From a virus, in the IMG/VR virus record IMGVR_UViG_3300019751_000009, positions 1 through 27,971 of that record: DNA of 27,971 nucleotides; one strand, 5' to 3'. The position numbers and the translations under genes are program-made. Shown here piece by piece: positions 22,245-27,971 of this stretch (the stretch's first letter is position 1; each line of letters starts with the position of its first letter). The notes beneath the pieces were generated by a model. It had not been told where the DNA came from and ran no database searches. It saw nothing but the letters and a program-made list of their open reading frames with translations.

Positions 22245-25200
22245 ATGGGATTCTTTTTTGAAGATGAAGAGATTGATGCAGTAAAGAAACTAAGTGCTGG
22301 TCAAGCAGCAGTTCCTATGTATGGCTCCATGCAAGCCAAAGGACTTGGTGCTGCTGGTGACATGTTTGGTATTGACACAGGACCAGTAGATTTATTCCAA
22401 AAACAAATGGAAGAAAGTCTGAAAGGATTTACTCCTAAGTTTCCTGAACGTCTGCTGGAAACTGAAAAGCCAGTGCAGTGGTGGACAGAAAAAGCTGCAC
22501 TTAACTCACTCAATACACTAGTACCTATGATGGGCTATGCTGTTGGAAGTACACTTATGAGAGTACCTAATCCAATTGCTTTTGGCTTAGGTGCTGTAAT
22601 CAACATGGGCACATACGCTCTTACATACAACGCTAACTTTGCAGACACACTAGAAGAGCACGAAAGAGCTGCTGGTAGAGAGCTTACGTCTGCCGAAAAA
22701 GGAAAGGCAGCAGTTGCATCAGCAGCTGTTACATACTTAGACATGCTTGCTCCAATTAAAGGAGCCAAGGCAACATCAGATGTTATAACTAAAACATTTG
22801 GCAAGGGTGGTCTAGAGAATACTAGAAAGACATTAGAAAAATTAGCCAACACTGAGTACCAAAGTCTTGCTAAATCTGTAGGCAAGGGTGGTAAATTTTT
22901 AGGTAAGATTACTGGTACTGAAATGGCAACTGAGGCTGGACAAAAGGCTATACAAATAGCTACTAGCCAAGACCCTAGTAGATTATTTACATCTGAAGGA
23001 GCACAGGACTTACTTGAAGAGGCTGTTATTGCGGGTCCTATAGCTGGTGGCATGAGTGTACCTACATCTGTTGGTGTAGGAAGAGAAGTAAACAGAGACA
23101 TAAACACAGCACGCAGACTGGCTGAGGGTTACAACAGACAGGTAATGGAAGGCACTAGTCCTACTAGCACAGAAGAAATAAAAGCCGGTAGAGGACAGCC
23201 ACTTATTAATATACCTGAGCTAGACAGTAACATAAAGAAACTAGCCAAGTCAGCTAATCTTAAAATAGAAAGTGCTACTGGTGTTAATGTTGGCAAGGCA
23301 TCACAAGATTTTACTAAAGGACTAGCGTTTAAGCCACTAAGTGATTTAGTTAAAATAAGAAACGAGGCTAGAACTGGTGCTGAATTTCATGCAGCTAACA
23401 GAGCATACCAAAGGTTTGCACCTGTAGGCACAGCAAGTGGAACCACACAAGTACAAGACAACTTCTTTGCTATAAAAGAAACTAAGACTGGTGAGTACCT
23501 AGCACCTGTAGTTAATATAATAAACAAGTATGCAAATAAAAAAGCAGGTATAGGATTTATAGGACAGCGTGTTGACCCTGAAAGAAGTAAGTACATTAGA
23601 GAAAGATTACAAGGCAAGCCTATAACAGCTAAGGTAGACCAAGAGTTTATTGACAGCTTTGAAGGTAACAACACTACACAACAACAAAGAATTAGCAATC
23701 AAAATCCTGAGGGCAAGACTGACTTACAAATAATACAAGACCAGATAGCTCTTGTTCGACAAGACATGGTAGACTCTGGTGTTTCTATAGGATTGATAGA
23801 CAATTATTTAACTAACCCTCTTAATGCTGAGGTAGTTAAAGCAAACAGAGAAGCATTTATTAAAGCACTGATTGCATCTAGCAGAAAAGCCAATCGACTT
23901 AACAAAGAAGTTAAACCTATTACTCGTAAAGGCAGTAAGAACAGGAAAGGTGCAGAGCAAATAGCTGATGAAATAATACAGGGACTTGAGCCTGATGTAC
24001 TTACAGCTAGAGAACAAGAGGCATTAGCTAAAGCAGAGTTTGCAGGACAAAAAAGAAAAGGATTTGAAAAGTCAAGAGCCGAGGCATGGAAATACTTAGA
24101 TGAATTTGCAGCCAAAGAAAGCCTTAACTTTAGAGAGACAGACATAGAAAAAGTATTGACTGGTTACTTGCAAAGAGGTGCTGCTCGTGTAGCATCTGTA
24201 AGAGCATTCGGTAAGGATGCACAAGCACTAAGAGATGACATGAAGATTCTTAGAGCAGGTGGAAAACTTACAAAGAAACAGCGTGACAAAATCTATGACA
24301 CCTATGATGCTGCACACAACACATACAAAAAAGACTTAGACCCTAACCTATCTGCTTTGTCTAAACTAGCAACTGGTGTAGGTGCTATGACACACTTAGG
24401 ACTAGCTACTATATCCTCTATAACAGAACTTGCTTGGATAGGTGAGAGAGCAGGTTTTATAAACATGCTCAAGACATTACCTAAAGCACTTGACTACGCA
24501 CTTAAAGGAATAAGAAGAGGTGTGTCAGGTAAATATGTACAGCCGGGCGAGGGTGCAATGGCTATGGCTACACTAGGATTTAACCTAGACCCAAGAGTAA
24601 ATGAAAGACTAGACCAAATCTTTTCTACCGACCACAACATGGTAGTTAATATGTACTTTAGAACACCACTTGGTGGATTTCTAACACAGTGGACAAACTT
24701 TAACAGGAACTGGGCAGCTCAAGCTATGATGACTAACATCAACACAAGAGCTAACAGAATGAAAGCGGGTACTCTAAGCAACATAGAAAGAATGAGACTT
24801 GAGAACGAGCTTAAAGAGAATGGTGTTAGTAGAGATGAGTGGAATTTTATTAGTAAAGCATTTGAAAGAGATGATGGCAGAACTATAGTAGACATAACTA
24901 ACGAAGGAATACTTAATACTGAAATGCCTAATGGCAAAAAGGTTAGAGATGTTCTTATACCTTGGTTACACAAAGTAGTTGATGATGTAGTTGTACATCC
25001 TAAAGCTACTAACAAACCGTTGTGGATGTCTGACCCTAAGTTTGCAATCATAGCACAGCTTAAGACATTCCCTGTTGTGTTTGGTAATACAGTAGTCAAG
25101 AGACTATTAAGAAAGTTAAACCCTAAGCAATGTAGTCCAGACTATGGTGCAGCATTTGGTGTTGTAGGTGGTATAGCATCAGCCTATGCACTTGTACTAA

Positions 25201-25553
25201 TAGGTGAGGCAATGAAAGATGCAATCAAAGGACAAGATTGGGAAGACCCTACAGTATTAGAAGTGATGGACAGAGCAGGATTGACTGGTGTTGTTGGATT
25301 ACTGGGTAGTGCTGGCAGGTTCCATGATGGTGCTACTACTTCATTACTAGGTACTGGTGCAGGATTTATTGACAGAGCATGGGAAGATGCCATCAGTCCT
25401 ATATGGTCTGGAGATGCTGAGGCTAAGATGCAAGTAGATGACAATTTAATTGAGTGGTTGACTGAGAGTCTTGACAGTACACTAGGACCAGCTGGTATAT
25501 TCTTTACACCAACTGGAGACATAGCAGATATTTTTGGATACGGAGATGACTAA
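22245..25553 (+). CDS. Large ejection-type internal virion protein with membrane-active segments
   Basis: The 1102-aa product is the largest in the window. Hydrophobic helices lie at about 93-128 (PMMGYAVGSTLMR, then IAFGLGAVINMGTYAL), 705-738 (GAMTHLGLATISSITELAWI) and 966-990 (AAFGVVGGIASAYALVLIGE), separated by charged helical regions. Such a pattern suits proteins ejected into the host envelope, as T7 gp16. I see no lytic transglycosylase signature, unlike T7 gp16. The C-terminal third resembles helical domains of large polyvalent phage proteins, from memory only. AAGGAG precedes the ATG. Confidence 0.78.
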   Translation: MGFFFEDEEIDAVKKLSAGQAAVPMYGSMQAKGLGAAGDMFGIDTGPVDLFQKQMEESLKGFTPKFPERLLETEKPVQWWTEKAALNSLNTLVPMMGYAVGSTLMRVPNPIAFGLGAVINMGTYALTYNANFADTLEEHERAAGRELTSAEKGKAAVASAAVTYLDMLAPIKGAKATSDVITKTFGKGGLENTRKTLEKLANTEYQSLAKSVGKGGKFLGKITGTEMATEAGQKAIQIATSQDPSRLFTSEGAQDLLEEAVIAGPIAGGMSVPTSVGVGREVNRDINTARRLAEGYNRQVMEGTSPTSTEEIKAGRGQPLINIPELDSNIKKLAKSANLKIESATGVNVGKASQDFTKGLAFKPLSDLVKIRNEARTGAEFHAANRAYQRFAPVGTASGTTQVQDNFFAIKETKTGEYLAPVVNIINKYANKKAGIGFIGQRVDPERSKYIRERLQGKPITAKVDQEFIDSFEGNNTTQQQRISNQNPEGKTDLQIIQDQIALVRQDMVDSGVSIGLIDNYLTNPLNAEVVKANREAFIKALIASSRKANRLNKEVKPITRKGSKNRKGAEQIADEIIQGLEPDVLTAREQEALAKAEFAGQKRKGFEKSRAEAWKYLDEFAAKESLNFRETDIEKVLTGYLQRGAARVASVRAFGKDAQALRDDMKILRAGGKLTKKQRDKIYDTYDAAHNTYKKDLDPNLSALSKLATGVGAMTHLGLATISSITELAWIGERAGFINMLKTLPKALDYALKGIRRGVSGKYVQPGEGAMAMATLGFNLDPRVNERLDQIFSTDHNMVVNMYFRTPLGGFLTQWTNFNRNWAAQAMMTNINTRANRMKAGTLSNIERMRLENELKENGVSRDEWNFISKAFERDDGRTIVDITNEGILNTEMPNGKKVRDVLIPWLHKVVDDVVVHPKATNKPLWMSDPKFAIIAQLKTFPVVFGNTVVKRLLRKLNPKQCSPDYGAAFGVVGGIASAYALVLIGEAMKDAIKGQDWEDPTVLEVMDRAGLTGVVGLLGSAGRFHDGATTSLLGTGAGFIDRAWEDAISPIWSGDAEAKMQVDDNLIEWLTESLDSTLGPAGIFFTPTGDIADIFGYGDD

Positions 25554-27877
25554 TGGCATGTGGAACTAACATAGTACCGGGATTCCAAGAAGCTAATAGA
25601 AAGGTTAATAGCCCTAAGGATGAGTCGGTATACAATAAGTTAATGAACGACTCTGTATATGAGCCAACTGCTAACACACCACAAGACATTCTTGAAGCTC
25701 AACGAACTGTAAGACATATACAAGAAGAAGGTAGGCATCCTGATGATGCACTTGCTTGGAGAAAACCAAAAGAAGTTGGTGCTCCTAAAAGAAAGAAAGA
25801 CATGTCACAGCCTGACTCTCTGGTGTTTGCAGCAAATCAAGTTAAGAATGGCAAAATGTCAGTGCAAAAGTTTAGAGAGTTAGTGCAGAAGAGTGACTCT
25901 CCTGTAACATCTATGCAAGAAGTACCTGAACTTGTAAGCATAACAAACTTGGCAAGAGCATTGGATGCAGGTAAAGCAGGCAAGGGCAGAATAATAGGAC
26001 TACCGGGAATAGAAATACAAGAAGGAACAAGGGTAGGATTAAGACTGGACATACCGGCATACCAAAACATGGACACTTGGGTTAATGCTATACACTTTAA
26101 AGAAAAGGTAGAGGGTACTAGACCGGGCAATGCATACTCAACAGCTAGTGCAGGAACTAATGTAGAATTTGGCAAGCACTCTAAGAAAGCAATCAATGTT
26201 GCTACTGGCACAGCCAAGTCTCCGTTTGCTGTAATGGATGTTGAATGGCAAAGCCAATCACCTGAGCAAACACACAAAGAAATAACTGCTGCATTAGAAG
26301 ACAGTAAGCAACCTGAATCTAGATGGAAACAGATAGGTATGAATCCTAATCGTTCAGGTTTCTTTTATGACAAGGCTACATTCTTGCCAGTTTCTAGTGC
26401 ATCAAGGGTACTGCAAGTGGGTGCATTAGTTATGGCCCAGGATGTACAGTATGTTGGCCGAGAGGGTAGTGTAAACTTTGCACCTATGATGGGTGGTTTA
26501 TTTGGCAACAAAAAAGAAAAAGAATTTGATAAGCAGTTAGACAATGAGTTAAATTTAGATGATGCAATCATTAAGTTTGACAGCAAAGGATACAAGTCTT
26601 CTTTAAATCCTAAGGTTGAAGCGTTTGTTGACAGCAGTGGCAATCCTTTTACAATGCCACACGACCACAGTATGAAAGGCAAGTATGCTTTTATGATTCA
26701 CAAGGCTGCAAACAAACAAGCCAGAAATGTATTTAAAAACTACGGAAGACCTAACATAGTACAATGGTCTAGAGATGGAGGTCATTATAATGCAAGCAGC
26801 GACACAATTGCACTTCCTTTAAATCCTGATACTTTAAAAAATGGTGATAAAATATACAATAGCGTAGTAACAACTGCATTGCACGAGACTTGGCATTGGG
26901 CAGACTACCAGTTAGGAAGAGAAATTTATCCTGAATTTCAAGATAACATTCCTGTTGGCTTTAGTGGTGCGGACAGGAAATTTAGATGGGCATTTTTTAA
27001 AGATGCTGAAAATCTAGGAATTACTCTCGAAGAAAATATAAGAAGTAAGAAAGGATTTAGTGTCAATTTTTATGACCAAGACATGTACAAAAGAGACTCA
27101 TCTAAGATTTGGGAACAGCATGATGATGACCTATCAGCTTTAGTATTCTATGACCAAATGCTTAGCAACCCAAGCATGCACAATAAAATAAATAACTTGG
27201 TCAAGTCTAATCCTCCTGATTCTCAAAGAAGTTTATTGGCAAATATATTTAGAGGTAATGAATCAATAGGCATGGAACAGATGGTTCAAGGTATATCTGA
27301 CGAGAATGTTATGCATACGTTTGGACACAAGTTCCTAGTCATGGATGGTAATGTTACCGATGAAAAATACATATACCCACCTGAGTCTTTGCTTGAGTAT
27401 ATACAATCAGGATACAATGATGGTGGTATTCCTCCTTTGTCTGACATACCCAGCATGATTGATGAGCTAGAGGCTAGACTAAAAGACTCATCAGCAATGT
27501 CTGAAATGGAATCAAAAAGAAATAAACTATATAAAGAAATTCACGATGAAGGTGTGAGCATAGGAAGAAATTTATCTCAGCTTACTGCTACTATGGACAT
27601 AATAGATGCCATGACTTCTGGAGATGCTTTTAAAAATGGTGGCTTAAGCGGACATGGAGTAGGTTATTATACAGAAAGCCGAGGTGGTGGTACAGATGGT
27701 GGGTACTATAGAAGAATGGCAGAAACATTTGCACAGTTAGGAACAGCTTGGAGCAAGAAAGATGAGAACTCTTGGAAATATATAGAAAAGTATTTCCCTA
27801 GTTTAGCAAAAGACTTTCAGCGTATAATAAATAAGCATGGAAGAACTAAAATTAAATCAGCTTTTGGAATAGACTAA
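25553..27877 (+). CDS. Large virion protein with HEXXH zinc-peptidase motif
   Basis: The 774-aa product carries VVTTALHETWHWADYQLGRE, giving HEXXH at 444-448 (H444, E445, H448). A later MAETFAQLG places E724 as a possible third metal ligand, a pattern seen in phage and toxin zincins. The N-terminal about 180 residues are charged and helical. The middle is beta-rich, with GKYAFMIHKAANKQARNVFK and an RPNIVQWSRDGGHYNASS strand pair just before the active site. There is no signal peptide. It is coupled by TAATG to the 1102-aa gene and likely forms part of the ejected set, cutting a host or virion protein on entry. Substrate unknown. Confidence 0.78.
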   Translation: MACGTNIVPGFQEANRKVNSPKDESVYNKLMNDSVYEPTANTPQDILEAQRTVRHIQEEGRHPDDALAWRKPKEVGAPKRKKDMSQPDSLVFAANQVKNGKMSVQKFRELVQKSDSPVTSMQEVPELVSITNLARALDAGKAGKGRIIGLPGIEIQEGTRVGLRLDIPAYQNMDTWVNAIHFKEKVEGTRPGNAYSTASAGTNVEFGKHSKKAINVATGTAKSPFAVMDVEWQSQSPEQTHKEITAALEDSKQPESRWKQIGMNPNRSGFFYDKATFLPVSSASRVLQVGALVMAQDVQYVGREGSVNFAPMMGGLFGNKKEKEFDKQLDNELNLDDAIIKFDSKGYKSSLNPKVEAFVDSSGNPFTMPHDHSMKGKYAFMIHKAANKQARNVFKNYGRPNIVQWSRDGGHYNASSDTIALPLNPDTLKNGDKIYNSVVTTALHETWHWADYQLGREIYPEFQDNIPVGFSGADRKFRWAFFKDAENLGITLEENIRSKKGFSVNFYDQDMYKRDSSKIWEQHDDDLSALVFYDQMLSNPSMHNKINNLVKSNPPDSQRSLLANIFRGNESIGMEQMVQGISDENVMHTFGHKFLVMDGNVTDEKYIYPPESLLEYIQSGYNDGGIPPLSDIPSMIDELEARLKDSSAMSEMESKRNKLYKEIHDEGVSIGRNLSQLTATMDIIDAMTSGDAFKNGGLSGHGVGYYTESRGGGTDGGYYRRMAETFAQLGTAWSKKDENSWKYIEKYFPSLAKDFQRIINKHGRTKIKSAFGID

Positions 27878-27971
27878 TGAACTACGATGAAATAAAAGAA
27901 GGACTAAAACTTGGTAAGCAACGTAAAAAAGAATTTGAAATGTCTGAGGCAGGAATGTTATTTAAAGAACA
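27877..27971 (+). CDS. Start of a further gene, truncated by the window end
   Basis: An ATG overlaps the stop of the zinc-peptidase gene (TAATG). The visible 31 codons start MNYDEIKEGLKLGKQRKKEF and stay open to the last base. The product is charged and helical, with no signal peptide. It is probably another member of the ejection-type group because of the coupling, but too little is present to judge. Confidence 0.7.
   Translation, partial: MNYDEIKEGLKLGKQRKKEFEMSEAGMLFKE

Noticed and set aside
22535-23107. 190-aa minus-strand open frame
   Set aside because: Lies wholly opposite the 1102-aa gene, lacks a ribosome site, and its hydrophobic Ser/Pro-rich product is typical of antisense frames in this composition.
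1-27971. Lysogeny genes, tRNA genes or T7-type phage promoters
   Set aside because: No integrase, repressor or excisionase frame, no cloverleaf-capable tRNA sequence and no recurrent single-subunit polymerase promoter motif were seen.

Overview
The window is the late (structural) region of a tailed bacteriophage. Every gene lies on the + strand, and the genes are packed with almost no spacing into what looks like one long transcription unit. The DNA is AT-rich. The protein families are ones I recognise from marine metagenomic phages: an SU10-type (DUF5309-like) capsid protein, fibre N-termini with an EGDDHIR-type motif, a very small MPYGPGTYGS peptide and a basic RTPSHKTKSH protein. A lipobox lipoprotein and several Sec signal peptides point to a Gram-negative host. 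There is no tape measure, sheath or baseplate gene. Several very large proteins follow the presumed nozzle gene, in the place where T7-like phages keep their ejection (internal virion) proteins. I therefore infer a short-tailed podovirus-like virion. No integrase, repressor, tRNA, CRISPR array or insertion sequence was seen.

Layout. 1-505: non-coding leader with ATGAAT-type repeats (1-194), a nested inverted-repeat block (358-480), and two near-identical extended -10 boxes, one of them 9 nt from the first start codon. 506-2388: small and large terminase. 2397-6800: a 45-aa protein, portal, an 85-aa protein, scaffold and major capsid protein, closed by a hairpin at 6812-6835. 6843-7786: a 97-aa protein and a head-tail adaptor. 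7786-11517: fibre and other virion-surface proteins, including one ending in an S74-type self-cleaving chaperone domain. 11517-14166: five consecutive short genes whose products all begin with export signals; one carries a lipobox and a pilin/spore-coat-U-like body. 14166-15763: a membrane coiled-coil protein, three very basic small proteins, a small membrane protein and a holin candidate. 15765-16385: a second fibre-type protein sharing its N-terminal module with the first. 16389-18591: nozzle-like protein, a small conserved protein and a T7-gp13-position protein. 18591-27877: five large ejection-type proteins, the last with an HEXXH zinc-peptidase motif. 27877-27971: start of another gene, cut by the window end.

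How it works together. Terminase threads DNA through the portal into a capsid built on the scaffold. The adaptor and nozzle form the short tail, fibres bind the host, and the large internal proteins are probably ejected ahead of the DNA. The exported cassette does not fit virion assembly in the cytoplasm. It probably acts in the periplasm or at the outer membrane, for example in lysis, superinfection exclusion or a surface structure. It is the most likely site of undescribed biology here.

Two window-wide signals stand out. I found no GATC site in 27,971 bp, where roughly 90 would be expected from base composition. Gene junctions are dominated by TAATG and NTGA stop/start overlaps, including an 8-codon minicistron, which implies heavy translational coupling.
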